Shown: positions 37,373 through 49,467 of the stretch, one piece after another
How the letters are laid out: every line of letters starts with the position of its first letter
Numbering within the stretch: position 1 is the first letter of the stretch
Assembly: GCF_022829345.1 (NCBI RefSeq)
Contig: NZ_JAKSXV010000080.1
Coordinates: 1 to 64,000, forward strand
Source of the DNA: Methylobacterium sp. J-090
Lineage (GTDB): Bacteria; Pseudomonadota; Alphaproteobacteria; Rhizobiales; Beijerinckiaceae
Direction: 5' to 3'
DNA length: 64,000 nt
Made by a program: the position numbers and the translations under genes
The notes under the pieces: generated by a model
The model's input: the letters and a program-made list of their open reading frames with translations, nothing else
What the model was told of the DNA's origin: nothing
Database searches by the model: none

Positions 37373-38146
37373 TCACGAGACCTTCCAACCGGAATGGATC
37401 GCCACGATGCCGCCCGACAGGGGCCGGTGGCTCACATGGCGGAACCCGGCCGCCTCGATCATGCCGGCGAAGCGCCCCGGACTCGGGAATTTGCGGATGG
37501 ATTCGACGAGGTAGCGGTAGGATTCGGCGTCGCCTGCCACCTTCGAGCCGAGGCGCGGGATCACGTGGAACGAGTAGGCGTCGTAGATCCGGTCGAGGAC
37601 CGGCAGGTCGACCTTCGAGAATTCAAGGCAGAGGAAGCGTCCGCCGGGCTTGAGGATCCGGTGGGCCTCCGCCAGGGCGTGGTCGATGCGCGGCACGTTC
37701 CGGATGCCGAAGGCGATGGTGTAGGCGTCGAAGCTCTCCGACGGCAGCGGCAGGGCCTCGGCGTTGGCCGTGACGAAGTCGATGCGACCGGCGAACCGGT
37801 TCCCGGCCCGCTCGGCGCCGACGCGCAGCATCGCCTCGTTGATGTCGAGCACCGTGACGTGCGTCGCCGGGCCGCCGGCTTCCAGGGCGCGGAAGGCGAT
37901 GTCGGCGGTGCCGCCGGCCACATCGAGGTGACGGAACGGACGGTTCCGGGGCGGGCGCAGCATTGAGATGAGCTGCGACTTCCAGGCCCGGTGCAGGCCG
38001 CCCGACATCAGGTCGTTCATGAGGTCGTAGCGCTTGGCCACGGAGCGGAACACGTCGTCGACGCGTGCCTGCTTCTCCCCGAGCGCGACCTGCTCGAAGC
38101 CGAAATGCGTGCTCTCGTCGGGGGGGGACCGCTCGGCGTGACTCAT
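37373..38146 (-). CDS. ubiE: Ubiquinone/menaquinone C-methyltransferase
   Basis: The 257-residue enzyme methylates C2 of demethylubiquinol precursors using S-adenosylmethionine. Family blocks are [42 protein letters not shown] near the start, the SAM loop [13 protein letters not shown], and [33 protein letters not shown]. The ATG at 38146 has GAGGTGAGG upstream; an in-frame GTG at 38155 is less likely. It is the first gene of ubiE-ubiB and is divergent from mutM across 105 bases. Confidence 0.96.
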   Translation of the reverse strand: MSHAERSPPDESTHFGFEQVALGEKQARVDDVFRSVAKRYDLMNDLMSGGLHRAWKSQLISMLRPPRNRPFRHLDVAGGTADIAFRALEAGGPATHVTVLDINEAMLRVGAERAGNRFAGRIDFVTANAEALPLPSESFDAYTIAFGIRNVPRIDHALAEAHRILKPGGRFLCLEFSKVDLPVLDRIYDAYSFHVIPRLGSKVAGDAESYRYLVESIRKFPSPGRFAGMIEAAGFRHVSHRPLSGGIVAIHSGWKVS

Positions 38147-38251
38147 GAACCTCACCTCTTGGGGTGAGCGTCATAGCGAAAGGCGGGGCGAACCGCCATG
38201 TTGCCCAGCACCGCATCCTGTTTCTGCCCCGATGGTCCGTACCGGAGAGCC

Positions 38252-39151
38252 ATGCCCGAACTACCCGAAGTCGAGACCGTCCGCCGCGGGCTCATTCCTG
38301 CCATGGTCGGCGCCCGGTTCGCCCATGTCACCCTGCGCCGTTCCAACCTGCGGTTTCCGTTTCCCGAGCGGTTCGCGGAACGCCTGGCGGACCGGACCGT
38401 GACGGCCCTGGAACGGCGCGCGAAGTACCTCGTGGCCTCCCTCGATTCCGGCGAGTCGCTCATCCTGCACCTCGGCATGAGCGGGCGCTTCGACGTGGCG
38501 ATGCCCGATGGCCGCAACCTGTCGCCGGGCGACTTCTACCTCGATGGGGCGCTGGGCACCCCGAAGCACGATCACGTGGTCATGGCCATGTCGAACGGCG
38601 CCACCGTCACCTACAACGACGCCCGCCGCTTCGGCTTCATGGACCTCGTGGCGACAACGGAGCTGGCGACCTGCCGCCACTTCGCCGCCATGGGCCTTGA
38701 GCCCCTGAGCGAGGCCCTGACGCCGGAGGCCGTGGCGCGGCTGTTCCGCCACAAGATCACCCCGCTCAAGGCGGCCCTCCTCGACCAGCGTCTCATCGCG
38801 GGTCTGGGCAACATCTACGTCTGCGAAGCGCTCCACCGCGCCGGGCTTCATCCCGAGATGCCGGCCGGGCGGCTGGCCGGGGGGGATGGCAGCCCGACCC
38901 CGAAGGCGCGCCTGCTGGCCGAGGTGATTCCGCAAATTCTCAACGAAGCAGTCGCCGCCGGCGGCTCGACCTTGCGGAATTACGTACACACGGATGGAAG
39001 TGCCGGCGCCTTCCAGCACGCGTTCCGGGTCTACGATCGCCTGGGCGAATCATGCCGGACGGAGGGCTGCACGGGATGTATTTCCCGAATCGTGCAATCT
39101 GGGCGTTCGACCTTCTACTGTGCCACGTGCCAGACTCCATCGATCGACTAG
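38252..39151 (+). CDS. mutM: Formamidopyrimidine-DNA glycosylase
   Basis: The 299-residue bifunctional glycosylase/AP lyase removes 8-oxoguanine and formamidopyrimidines. The processed N-terminus [13 protein letters not shown] gives the catalytic Pro and Glu. [20 protein letters not shown] and the helix-2-turn-helix [21 protein letters not shown] are intact. The C-terminal zinc finger ([15 protein letters not shown] then STFYCATCQ) has an extra Cys and slightly wider first spacing than usual, which may still bind zinc. It is divergent from ubiE, a common alphaproteobacterial arrangement. Confidence 0.96.
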   Translation: MPELPEVETVRRGLIPAMVGARFAHVTLRRSNLRFPFPERFAERLADRTVTALERRAKYLVASLDSGESLILHLGMSGRFDVAMPDGRNLSPGDFYLDGALGTPKHDHVVMAMSNGATVTYNDARRFGFMDLVATTELATCRHFAAMGLEPLSEALTPEAVARLFRHKITPLKAALLDQRLIAGLGNIYVCEALHRAGLHPEMPAGRLAGGDGSPTPKARLLAEVIPQILNEAVAAGGSTLRNYVHTDGSAGAFQHAFRVYDRLGESCRTEGCTGCISRIVQSGRSTFYCATCQTPSID

Positions 39152-39335
39152 CTCATGTGGACCGGAAAACGGGTAAGACTTGTCGAAAAGCGGTGGAAAC
39201 GCTGCGTCGAATCCTATCCCGAAACTGTCGCAGGCTCGATTGACGGACCTCGTTAAGGAGGGATTTGCATTCCTGGCCGATAGCTCGTGTTCGGTTCGAG
39301 CGATCGCGTACAACGCGGAAGGTTTCGGAGCACGC

Positions 39336-40760
39336 ATGTACCCCCTCCCCGCCAACGAAACGGAGCGGCTCGCCGCCCTGCGCGAACTCGCCATCCTCGA
39401 TACCCCGCCCGAGATGCAGTTCGACGCCGTCTGCCGCACGGCCTGCGCCCTGTTCCGGGTTCCGATGGCGACCGTCACCCTGGTCGAGGCGGACCGGCAG
39501 TGGTTCAAGGCCAAGTGCGGGTTCTCGGCCGCCGGCACCCCCCGCACGGGCTCGTTCTGCACCTACGCGATCCTGGCCGACGACGTCCTGGTGGTCGAGG
39601 ACACCTGGGCCGATCCGCGCTTCGCCGACAGCCCCCTGGTCACCGGCGAGCCGCACGTTCGCTTCTATGCCGGGGCGCCGATCATCCTCGCGCCCGGTGT
39701 CCGCGCCGGCACCGTGTGCGTGCAGGATATCAAGGCGCGGGACTTCTCGGTCGCGGAGCAGGCGCAACTGGCCGACCTGGCGACGGTCGTCGCGGCGCAG
39801 CTGGCCCTGCATCGGACCGAGGCACGCCTGCGGGAGAGCGAGGCGCATTACCGGCTGCTGGCCGACAACACGTCCGACATGATCGTCCGCTCCGGCCTCG
39901 ATACGAGGCGCCAGTACGTCTCCCCGGCGGCGCGGACCCTCCTGGGTTATGATCCCGAAGAGCTCGTCGGAACGCTTCCGATGGACCAGATCCATCCCGA
40001 CGATGCGGAGGCCTTCACCCGCATCCTCTCCGACCTCTGCGAGGGACGTATGCCCCAGGCGGTGACGCGGCAACGCTACCGCCGCAAGGACGGCTCCTGG
40101 GTCTGGGTCGAAGTCACCTTCAACCTCACCCGTCACGCCGTGGACGGGCGCCCGACGGGCTACGTCGCGGCCGTCCGCGACGTGTCCGAGCGCGAGGAAG
40201 CCAGCCGCCGGATCAGCCACATGGCCCGGCACGATGCCCTCACGGATCTGGCGAACCGCACCCTGTTCCGCGAGCGTCTGACCCAGCAACTCCCCGCGAT
40301 TCGCCGAGGAGGGAACGGCTTCTCGGTGCTCTGCCTCGACCTCGACCGGTTCAAGGCGGTCAATGACGGCCTCGGCCATCAGGCCGGCGATGCGCTCCTG
40401 TGCCGGGTCGCCGAGCGCCTGAGAGGGCTCGTCCGGGACGAGGATACCGTGGCGCGGGTGGGTGGCGACGAGTTCACCATCATCCAGGCCGGGACGAGCC
40501 GCCCCGAGGATGGGCGGTATCTCGCCCGGCGGCTCATCGAGGCGATCCGCGAGCCCATCGATCTCGACGGCGAGCGTGTGGTCGTCGGCGCCAGCATCGG
40601 CATCGCCCGGGCGCCGCAGGACGGCGACAATCCCGATATCCTGTATCGGCACGCCGATCTGGCTCTCTATCGCGCCAAGGCGGCGGGCCGGAACACCTTC
40701 CGGTTCTACGAGCCCGGCATGCGCTTCGATCGCGCGATCCAGACCCGCGCGGCCGGGTAG
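39336..40760 (+). CDS. GAF-PAS-GGDEF diguanylate cyclase
   Basis: The 474-residue cytoplasmic protein starts ETERLAALRELAILDTPPE, typical of GAF-led signalling proteins, then a GAF domain (about 20-155), a PAS/PAC domain (about 165-290; RRKDGSWVWVEVTFNLTRH) and a GGDEF domain (about 300-465; VARVGGDEFTII). An RxxD inhibitory site (RDED) precedes GGDEF by five residues. It should make c-di-GMP in response to a ligand or redox signal. The start ATG 39336 follows GGAG; in-frame codons back to 39180 lack family similarity. No EAL domain is present. Confidence 0.9.
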   Translation: MYPLPANETERLAALRELAILDTPPEMQFDAVCRTACALFRVPMATVTLVEADRQWFKAKCGFSAAGTPRTGSFCTYAILADDVLVVEDTWADPRFADSPLVTGEPHVRFYAGAPIILAPGVRAGTVCVQDIKARDFSVAEQAQLADLATVVAAQLALHRTEARLRESEAHYRLLADNTSDMIVRSGLDTRRQYVSPAARTLLGYDPEELVGTLPMDQIHPDDAEAFTRILSDLCEGRMPQAVTRQRYRRKDGSWVWVEVTFNLTRHAVDGRPTGYVAAVRDVSEREEASRRISHMARHDALTDLANRTLFRERLTQQLPAIRRGGNGFSVLCLDLDRFKAVNDGLGHQAGDALLCRVAERLRGLVRDEDTVARVGGDEFTIIQAGTSRPEDGRYLARRLIEAIREPIDLDGERVVVGASIGIARAPQDGDNPDILYRHADLALYRAKAAGRNTFRFYEPGMRFDRAIQTRAAG

Positions 40761-40778
40761 GGCAGACGTCCGGGGCCT

Positions 40779-41507
40779 CTACCAGCCGCGCGCATCGTCT
40801 CCCGTCGGCCGCCGGCCCTGGGGCGTCAGGCGGTCGATCACCTGCGGCAGGGCCTGGGCCAGCTGCGACAGGAGATCGTCCCGCTGCAGGCCCGTCCGTT
40901 GCGCGAGGGTGTCGACCGTCTCCGGGCCGAGGGCGTCGGCGAGCTGACGAGGCTGGACCGGGCGGTTCTCGCCGTGGCCGATCCAGGATTCCATCATCTC
41001 GCCGAGGCCACCGCGCTGGAAGCGGTCGATGAGCCCGTCGAGACCGGTCTGTCCGTCGCCTGCCTCGTGGTCGAGGCGGGCATAGGGGCCGGCTCCGGGG
41101 GCGCGCTCGTCCCGTCCGCCGCCGCGGTCGCCCGGACCGTCGAGCATCCCGGCGAGGTCGCCGAAATCGCCGCCTTGATCGCCGCTTTGGCGGCCGCGCG
41201 GCTCGGAACCCGCATCCCGGTCGCGAGCCTCCCCGCGATCCTGTCCGAAGCCACCGAGATCGCCGTCGTCACCGGTGTGTTCGGGTTCCCGCCGGCCCTG
41301 GGGCTTGCGGTGCGCGCCGCCGCCCAGGAGGTCGCCGAGCCCGCCGGCGCCCTTGGACATGAGGAGCATCAGGAGTGCCTGGACGATGGGCGAGAGGTTG
41401 CTCATGCCACCGCCCGATCCACCCCCCTGAGCCCCGCCCTGTTCGTGGCGTCCGCCGCCCAGGACCTGTCCGAGAACGCCGCCGATAACCTGATCGAGGA
41501 GGCCCAT
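40779..41507 (-). CDS. YidB/DUF937-like protein
   Basis: The 242-residue product has a hydrophobic Gly-rich N-terminus (MGLLDQVIGGVLGQVLGGG; LSPIVQALLMLLMSKGAGGLGDLLGGG), a long disordered Gly/Asp/Arg-rich middle (about 65-150) and a C-terminal domain with LDGLIDRFQRGGLGEMMESWIGHGENRPVQPRQLADALG and LAQRTGLQRDDLLSQLAQALPQVIDRLTP. This is the YidB family (DUF937-like) pattern, for which no function is established. The expanded low-complexity middle is unusual. It ends 19 bases past the diguanylate cyclase gene's stop on the other strand. Confidence 0.85.
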   Translation of the reverse strand: MGLLDQVIGGVLGQVLGGGRHEQGGAQGGGSGGGMSNLSPIVQALLMLLMSKGAGGLGDLLGGGAHRKPQGRREPEHTGDDGDLGGFGQDRGEARDRDAGSEPRGRQSGDQGGDFGDLAGMLDGPGDRGGGRDERAPGAGPYARLDHEAGDGQTGLDGLIDRFQRGGLGEMMESWIGHGENRPVQPRQLADALGPETVDTLAQRTGLQRDDLLSQLAQALPQVIDRLTPQGRRPTGDDARGW

Positions 41508-41539
41508 GGTCGTTTTTCCTATTCCGCTCTGAGAAAAGT

Positions 41540-41896
41540 CTACCGCTGCCGGCTGCCACCCGTGGCGGCGCGCTCATGCGCGGGCAGATGGTCGAGGGGA
41601 TTGGTCGTCTTGCCGCCCGATCCGACGACTGCGGTCGAATGATCGATGGCTGCGGGTGCGGAGACCTGACCCGTGGATCGCCCGGCGGCGCGCGCATCCC
41701 GCGACGGCAGGGTCGCGGGGGTCGGCTGGTCGTTGGGATTGGCCGCCGACTGGGCCAGTGCGGGCCTGCCGCCGAGGGGTGTCACGAGCATGCCGAAGGC
41801 GGCCGAGACGGCGAGGCCCGCGACGAACAGGCTCGTGGCGGCGGTCCCGGCGCGGGGGCGCAGCGCATGGCGCCGGCGGGCGGAGGTGGTGGTCAT
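41540..41896 (-). CDS. Small exported or membrane-anchored hypothetical protein
   Basis: The 118-residue product has a basic N-terminus (TTTSARRRHALRPRAG), a hydrophobic segment (TSLFVAGLAVSAAFGMLV) and a Pro/Thr/Ala-rich tail with KTTNPLDHLPAHERAA near the end. I do not recognise a family. The ATG at 41896 gives the best signal; codon bias in the frame is strongly G/C at third positions, supporting a real gene. It is 32 bases upstream of the YidB-like gene, so the two may share a transcript. Confidence 0.5.
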   Translation of the reverse strand: MTTTSARRRHALRPRAGTAATSLFVAGLAVSAAFGMLVTPLGGRPALAQSAANPNDQPTPATLPSRDARAAGRSTGQVSAPAAIDHSTAVVGSGGKTTNPLDHLPAHERAATGGSRQR

Positions 41897-42010
41897 GATC
41901 AAGGCGGATTCCGGCGGGAGGGCGGGATCGGCACCGTGAGGCGCCACATGCCCAACCAAGCCCGAGCCGGGCCGGCTGGTTCCTCCAAGCCTTTCCCGCC
42001 AGCCTCCGCG

Positions 42011-44737
<2,727 letters not shown>

Positions 44738-44852
44738 GGATTAAGATATGGGTTCTTCGACGGGAGCCGGGAAGGGTGCTCGTCCCCGGTGGCGCGAATC
44801 CGCCGGGAGCGTCCATTGCCAGGAGCGTCCATTGCATGGGAGCGGACACGGC

Positions 44853-45350
44853 ATGACCGACGATCCGACACCGGCCGCCATCGATCCGGGCACGCGCATC
44901 GGTCACGTCCACCTCAAGGTGGCGGAGATCGACCGGGCGCTCGCGTTCTATTGCGGGGTGCTCGGCTTCGCTTTGACGCAGCGTTTCGGCACCCAGGCGG
45001 CCTTCGTCTCGGCCGGCGGGTACCACCATCATATCGGGCTCAACACCTGGGAGAGCGCGGGAGGAAAGCCGCCCGCGCTGGGGACGACGGGCCTCTATCA
45101 TCTCGCCATCCTGTATCCGACGCGCCGCGCCCTCGCCGACGCCCTCCATCGCCTCGACGTGGCCGGCATTTCCCTCGACGGCGCCAGCGATCATGGGGTG
45201 AGCGAGGCGCTCTACCTGCGCGATCCCGACGGCAACGGCGTCGAATTGTACTGGGATCGGCCGGAGGCGGAGTGGCCGCGGGACAATACGGGCAACCTTG
45301 CCATGATCACCCGGCGCCTCGACCTCGCCGCCCTACGCGCCGCCCGGTAG
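44853..45350 (+). CDS. VOC-family dioxygenase/glyoxalase-like protein
   Basis: The 165-residue product has paired beta-alpha-beta-beta-beta modules: RIGHVHLKVAEIDRALAFYCGVLGFALTQRFG and, later, HHHIGLNTWES, GLYHLAILYP and VSEALYLRDPDGNGVELYWDRP. The His residues of HVHLKV and HHIGLN and the Glu of ELYWDRP are the likely metal ligands. It resembles catechol-2,3-dioxygenase/CatE-type ring-cleavage proteins of the VOC superfamily, but the substrate is unknown. The ATG at 44853 is used; codons back to 44748 lack similarity. Confidence 0.85.
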   Translation: MTDDPTPAAIDPGTRIGHVHLKVAEIDRALAFYCGVLGFALTQRFGTQAAFVSAGGYHHHIGLNTWESAGGKPPALGTTGLYHLAILYPTRRALADALHRLDVAGISLDGASDHGVSEALYLRDPDGNGVELYWDRPEAEWPRDNTGNLAMITRRLDLAALRAAR

Positions 45351-45452
45351 CGCAACACCCTGCGCCTCCGACATGGCTCGGGTGCTCGAACGGCTCGGCC
45401 CCGAAACCGTTGACGTCCGAGGGCCGTTCCGAGGCCCCGGAGTTTCAGGATC

Positions 45453-46511
45453 ATGACGGGAACGGCCCTCATCGCCGGTGCCAGCGGTATCGTCGGCAAC
45501 AACCTCGCGCGCCACCTCGTGGAGACGGGCTGGGACGTCCACGGCCTCGCCCGCCGGCCCGTGGACATCGCCGGGGTGACGCCCGTGGTTGCCGATCTCA
45601 CCGACCCGGCGTCCTTGACGGCGGCCCTCGGTGCCGTCCGCCCGACGCACGTCTTCATCACCACGTGGATGCGGCAGGCGACGGAAGCGGAGAATTGCCG
45701 GGTCAACGGCGCCATGGTGCGCAATCTCCTCGACGCCCTCGACCACGCGCCCCTCGCCCACGTCGCCCTGGTGACGGGGTTGAAGCACTACCTCGGCCCG
45801 TTCGAGGCCTACGGCAAAGGCACCCTGCCCCAGACCCCGTTCCGTGAGGACCAGGACCGCCTGCCCGTCGAGAACTTTTATTACGTTCAAGAGGATGAAG
45901 TCTTCGCGGCGGTCGCGCGGCGCGGTTTCACCTGGAGCGTGCATCGCCCGCACACTATCGTCGGCTACGCGTTGGGCAACGCCATGAACATGGGCGTGAC
46001 GCTGGCCTGCTACGCCAGCCTGTGCCGCGCGACCGGCCGGCCGTTCGTGTTCCCGGGTTCGCCCCAGCAATGGCACGGGCTCACCGACGTCACCGATGCG
46101 CGCCTGCTCGCCCGCCACCTCGCCTGGGCCTCCACCACAGAGGCCGCCGCCGACATGGCCTTCAACGTGGTCGACGGCGACGTCTTCCGCTGGTCGTGGA
46201 TGTGGGGCCGCATCGCGGAGTGGTTCGGTGTCGAACCGGCGCCCTATTCGGGCGAGGCCATGCCCCTGGAGCAGCAGATGGCGGGGGCGGCCCCCCTTTG
46301 GCGCGAACTCGCCGCCAAACACAGCCTCGTCGAGCCCGATCTCGACCGCCTCGCGTCGGCCTGGCACACGGATGCGGATCTCGGTCGACCCATCGAGGTC
46401 GTCACCGATATGAGCCGCAGCCGCCGCCTCGGCTTCCTCGACTACCAGCCCAGCGACGACGCGTTCCGCGACCTGTTTTCGCGACTCAGGGCCGAGCGGG
46501 TGATTCCGTAG
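45453..46511 (+). CDS. PRISE-type SDR reductase (progesterone 5beta-reductase/iridoid-synthase-like)
   Basis: The 352-residue atypical extended short-chain reductase has an NAD(P) loop ALIAGASGIVGNNLARHL (about 5-22), THVFITTW, VALVTGLKHYLGPFEAYG and the PRISE hallmark NFYYVQEDEVF (about 140-150), whose tyrosine is part of the catalytic pair. A segment RGFTWSVHRPHTIVGYALGNAMNMG follows. Plant PRISE enzymes reduce activated enones (progesterone, 8-oxogeranial); bacterial members reduce enones of unknown origin. It follows the VOC gene and precedes an ankyrin gene with modest gaps. Confidence 0.88.
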   Translation: MTGTALIAGASGIVGNNLARHLVETGWDVHGLARRPVDIAGVTPVVADLTDPASLTAALGAVRPTHVFITTWMRQATEAENCRVNGAMVRNLLDALDHAPLAHVALVTGLKHYLGPFEAYGKGTLPQTPFREDQDRLPVENFYYVQEDEVFAAVARRGFTWSVHRPHTIVGYALGNAMNMGVTLACYASLCRATGRPFVFPGSPQQWHGLTDVTDARLLARHLAWASTTEAAADMAFNVVDGDVFRWSWMWGRIAEWFGVEPAPYSGEAMPLEQQMAGAAPLWRELAAKHSLVEPDLDRLASAWHTDADLGRPIEVVTDMSRSRRLGFLDYQPSDDAFRDLFSRLRAERVIP

Positions 46512-46590
46512 GGGCCCGACCCCGCTCCCGGCTGGACAGGCCGGGGGTCGAAACCCAGATCACGTCGGACACGAGACCGGACGGAACCCG

Positions 46591-47139
46591 ATGCAGCCGC
46601 AAGACCCCGAAACACCCGAACGCCAAAAACCCGAGCTCGACGACGCGACCCTCGCCTTCGCCGGCAAGGTCTTCCAGTTCGCCCGCCTGGGGCATACGCA
46701 GGAGCTGGCGGAGCTGTTCGGCCAGGGCCTGCCGGCCAATCTCCGCAACGACAAGGGCGACAGCCTGCTCATGCTCGCCGCCTACAACGGTCAGGCCGAG
46801 ACCGCCCGGGCGATCCTCGAACATGGCGGCGACCCGGAGCTCGCCAACGACCGGGGGCAGACGCCGCTGGCCGGCGCCGCCTTCAAGGGCGACCGCGCCA
46901 TGGCCGAACTGCTCCTCGCGCACGGCGCCCTCGTGGACGGCACCGGCGACGGCACCCGCACGGCCCTGATGATTGCGGCGATGTTCGACCGCGTCGAGAT
47001 CATCGACCTGCTGCTGGCCCATGGCGCCGATCCGGACCGGCGCGACGGGGCCGCCCTCACCGCCGCCGAGATGGCCCAGTCCATGGGGGCGGTCCAGGCG
47101 CCGGTCCGCCTCGCCCAGGCGCGGCGCCCGGACGCCTGA
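46591..47139 (+). CDS. Ankyrin repeat protein
   Basis: The 182-residue protein has four ankyrin repeats: ARLGHTQELAELFGQGLPANLRNDKGDSLLMLAAYNGQAETARAILEHGGDPELANDRGQTPLAGAAFKGDRAMAELLLAHGALVDG, shown here by its core motifs LLMLAAYNGQ, TPLAGAAFKGDR and ALMIAAMFDRVE, each followed by a hydrophobic helix pair. Such proteins mediate protein-protein contacts. No signal peptide is visible, so it is probably cytoplasmic. It lies 76 bases upstream of coaBC on the same strand. Confidence 0.9.
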   Translation: MQPQDPETPERQKPELDDATLAFAGKVFQFARLGHTQELAELFGQGLPANLRNDKGDSLLMLAAYNGQAETARAILEHGGDPELANDRGQTPLAGAAFKGDRAMAELLLAHGALVDGTGDGTRTALMIAAMFDRVEIIDLLLAHGADPDRRDGAALTAAEMAQSMGAVQAPVRLAQARRPDA

Positions 47140-47215
47140 CCATGGCCTGCATCGGGGGCGGTTCGGGTGTATGGAGCACGACAGGCCCCGGCCCGACCGG
47201 CTCTATGAGTGTTCC

Positions 47216-48472
47216 ATGACCCGCACGCTCCAGAACCGACGCATCCTCCTCGTCATCGGCGGCGGCATCGCGGCCTACAAGGCCCTCGACCTCATCCGGC
47301 GCCTGCGCGAGCGCGGGGCACGGGTGCGTCCGCTCCTGACGAAAGGCGCGCAGGAATTCGTGACGCCGCTTGCCGCCGCGGCTTTGGCCGGCGAGCGCGC
47401 CCATACGGACCTGTTCGACCGGGCGGAAGAAGCCGATGTCGGCCATATCAAGCTCGCCCGCGACGCCGATGCCATCGTGGTGGCGCCCGCCACCGCGAGC
47501 CTCATGGCGCGGATGGCGACCGGCGCGGCCTCCGACCTCGCCGCCACGGTGCTGCTGGCCACCACCCTGCCGATCCTCATCGCCCCGGCCATGAACGTGC
47601 GGATGTGGCAGCACCCAGCGACGCGGCGAAACCTCGCGACCCTGACGGGCGACGGGGTGCACGTGATCGGCCCCAACGAGGGTGCCATGGCGGAGGCCGA
47701 GTTCGGCCCCGGCCGTCTTGCCGAACCCACCGAGATCGCCGACGCCGTGGAGGCGATGCTGGCCGGGATGGAGACCGCCTCCGGGTTGGGCTTCCTCGCC
47801 GGCCGAGCGCCGGCCGGGCCGCTCGCGGGGCGCCGCGTCCTCGTCACCTCCGGGCCGACCCACGAACCCCTCGATCCCGTGCGCTACCTCGCCAACCGCT
47901 CGTCGGGCCGCCAGGGCCACGCCATCGCGGCGGCGGCGGCGGCGGCGGGCGCCGACGTCACCCTGGTCTCCGGCCCGGTCTCGATCCCCGATCCGGCCGG
48001 GGTCCGGGTGGTCCACGTCGAGACCGCCCGCGCCATGCTGGCCGCTGTGGAGGAAGCCCTGCCGGCGGACATCGCCGTGTTCACCGCCGCCGTCGGCGAT
48101 TGGCGCCCGGCCGCGGTGGGCGCGAGCAAGATCAAGAAGGACGGAAGCGAACCCGCGCCCCTGCGCCTCGTCGAGAACCCCGACATCCTCGCCACCATCG
48201 CGGGCCGGTCGAGCGGGCGCCCGACCCTCGTGGTGGGCTTTGCCGCCGAGACCGACGACGTGCTCGCCAACGCGCGGAAGAAGATCGCCCGCAAGGGCTG
48301 CGATCTGCTGGTGGCCAACGACGTCTCGGCCGCCGGGGGCGTGATGGGGGGACGGGACAACACCGTCCACCTCGTCGGACGCGACGGCTCCGTCGAGACC
48401 TGGCCGACCCTCGACAAGGACGAGGTCGGGCGCCGGCTCGTCGCGCGGTTCGCCGCGCTGTTGACGGCGTGA
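47216..48472 (+). CDS. coaBC: Bifunctional phosphopantothenoylcysteine decarboxylase/synthase
   Basis: The 418-residue enzyme makes 4'-phosphopantetheine from 4'-phosphopantothenate, two steps of CoA synthesis. The CoaC flavoprotein half (about 1-185) has ILLVIGGGIAAYKALDLIRRL, the active-site His in EADVGHIKLARDAD and APAMNVRMW. The CoaB half (about 190-418) has RRVLVTSGPTHEPLDPVRYLANRSSGRQG, FTAAVGDWRP and SKIKK. ATG 47216 (MTRTLQNRRILLVIG) is preferred; the reading frame is open well upstream, through the ankyrin gene, but that part is shadow. It is not next to ubiB here, unlike many relatives. Confidence 0.95.
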   Translation: MTRTLQNRRILLVIGGGIAAYKALDLIRRLRERGARVRPLLTKGAQEFVTPLAAAALAGERAHTDLFDRAEEADVGHIKLARDADAIVVAPATASLMARMATGAASDLAATVLLATTLPILIAPAMNVRMWQHPATRRNLATLTGDGVHVIGPNEGAMAEAEFGPGRLAEPTEIADAVEAMLAGMETASGLGFLAGRAPAGPLAGRRVLVTSGPTHEPLDPVRYLANRSSGRQGHAIAAAAAAAGADVTLVSGPVSIPDPAGVRVVHVETARAMLAAVEEALPADIAVFTAAVGDWRPAAVGASKIKKDGSEPAPLRLVENPDILATIAGRSSGRPTLVVGFAAETDDVLANARKKIARKGCDLLVANDVSAAGGVMGGRDNTVHLVGRDGSVETWPTLDKDEVGRRLVARFAALLTA

Positions 48473-48735
48473 TGCGGTGCGACAAAAACTGCGGAGCCTC
48501 CGGCCCGCCCCGCGCGTTAAGACTTGACTAACCCGTCTCTCGGCATCATTCCGGCGTCGCCTGCGACTCCGGCCCGTGCCGGTCGTGCGGCCCCATAGGA
48601 CCTGACTGACCCAATGCCCAGCGACAGTAGTCGATGGACCGCGCCGCCTTCGGCCGTCCGCGTGCGTCAAGCCTGATCGTTGGATCGGGTTCGCCCGCGA
48701 TCGGCCCCCGGTGGCCGGTCGAACGAGGTGAGCCC

Positions 48736-49035
48736 ATGACCGTCTTGAAGCTTTCTGCCTTTCCGGCAGCGTTTCGCACGAACCTCCGTCCCGCGAGCGA
48801 ATTCCGCCTGCGCGTCGCCCGACCCCGGCCGGCCCGCAAGTCGCCCCCAAAGGTTCCCCGGAAGAAAGCCCGCGATGCCAACGTCGCCCTGATCATGGCG
48901 GTGATGATGAGCCTTGTCTTCGCGCCCGTAATCGGCATGCACCTGTTCGCGACCTTCGGGCCGGCCGACCTCGGGACGCCGAAGCCCGCCGCCGAGGTCG
49001 TCTCGCGCTCCGTGCCCGCCCTGCCCCCGGGCTGA
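48736..49035 (+). CDS. Small basic single-pass membrane protein, unknown
   Basis: The 99-residue product has a basic N-terminal half (SEFRLRVARPRPARKSPPKVPRKKAR) and one membrane helix (VALIMAVMMSLVFAPVIGMHLFATF, about 50-74), then a Pro-rich tail. The positive charge before the helix predicts N-in topology. No family is recognised. A ribosome-site-like GAGGTGAG precedes the ATG at 48736. It is convergent with a VOC gene, the two stops being four bases apart. Confidence 0.55.
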   Translation: MTVLKLSAFPAAFRTNLRPASEFRLRVARPRPARKSPPKVPRKKARDANVALIMAVMMSLVFAPVIGMHLFATFGPADLGTPKPAAEVVSRSVPALPPG

Positions 49036-49038
49036 CCC

Positions 49039-49440
49039 TCAGTCGCCCGTGGCGGCGGGGTCCATGTAGACGGCCTCCCAGACATGGCCGTCCGGGTCCT
49101 GGAAGCTGCAGGCGTACATGAAGCCGTGATCCATGAGCGGCTGCCACGGCCGGCCCCCGGCGGCCAAGGCCTGAGCCAGCATCGTGTCCACCGCCGCGCG
49201 GGACTCCACCGAGACGCAGGTCAGGACCTCGGTGGCGGCGTGAGCATCGCTGATCGGCCCGGTGATGAAATCCCGGAAGCGGCGCTCCGCCAGCAGCATG
49301 ACGAAGATGTTCTCCGCCACGATCATACAGGCGGCTTCGTCGTTGGAGAAATTCGGGTTGAAGCTGAACCCGAGGGTGCCGAAGAAGGCCCGTGAGACCG
49401 TGAGGTCCTTCACGGGGAGGTTCACGAAGATCATCCGCAT
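49039..49440 (-). CDS. VOC-family (glyoxalase/bleomycin-resistance-like) protein
   Basis: The 133-residue protein has the VOC fold: MRMIFVNLPVKDLTVSRAFFGTLGFSFNPNFSNDEAACMIV, then VMLLAERRFRDF, and DHGFMYACSFQDPDGHVWEAVYMDP. This DUF-like subgroup (lactoylglutathione-lyase-related, often annotated as glyoxalase) has no assigned substrate. It is on the same strand as the neighbouring GST gene, 27 bases apart, and so may belong to a small detoxification cluster. Confidence 0.88.
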   Translation of the reverse strand: MRMIFVNLPVKDLTVSRAFFGTLGFSFNPNFSNDEAACMIVAENIFVMLLAERRFRDFITGPISDAHAATEVLTCVSVESRAAVDTMLAQALAAGGRPWQPLMDHGFMYACSFQDPDGHVWEAVYMDPAATGD

Positions 49441-49467
49441 GTTTCGTCTCCCCGTGGATGAACCCTG

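Noticed and set aside
48473-48735. Possible tRNA or small RNA in the gap after coaBC
   Set aside because: No cloverleaf, CCA end or paired terminator was seen. The 263 bases hold nothing I can name.
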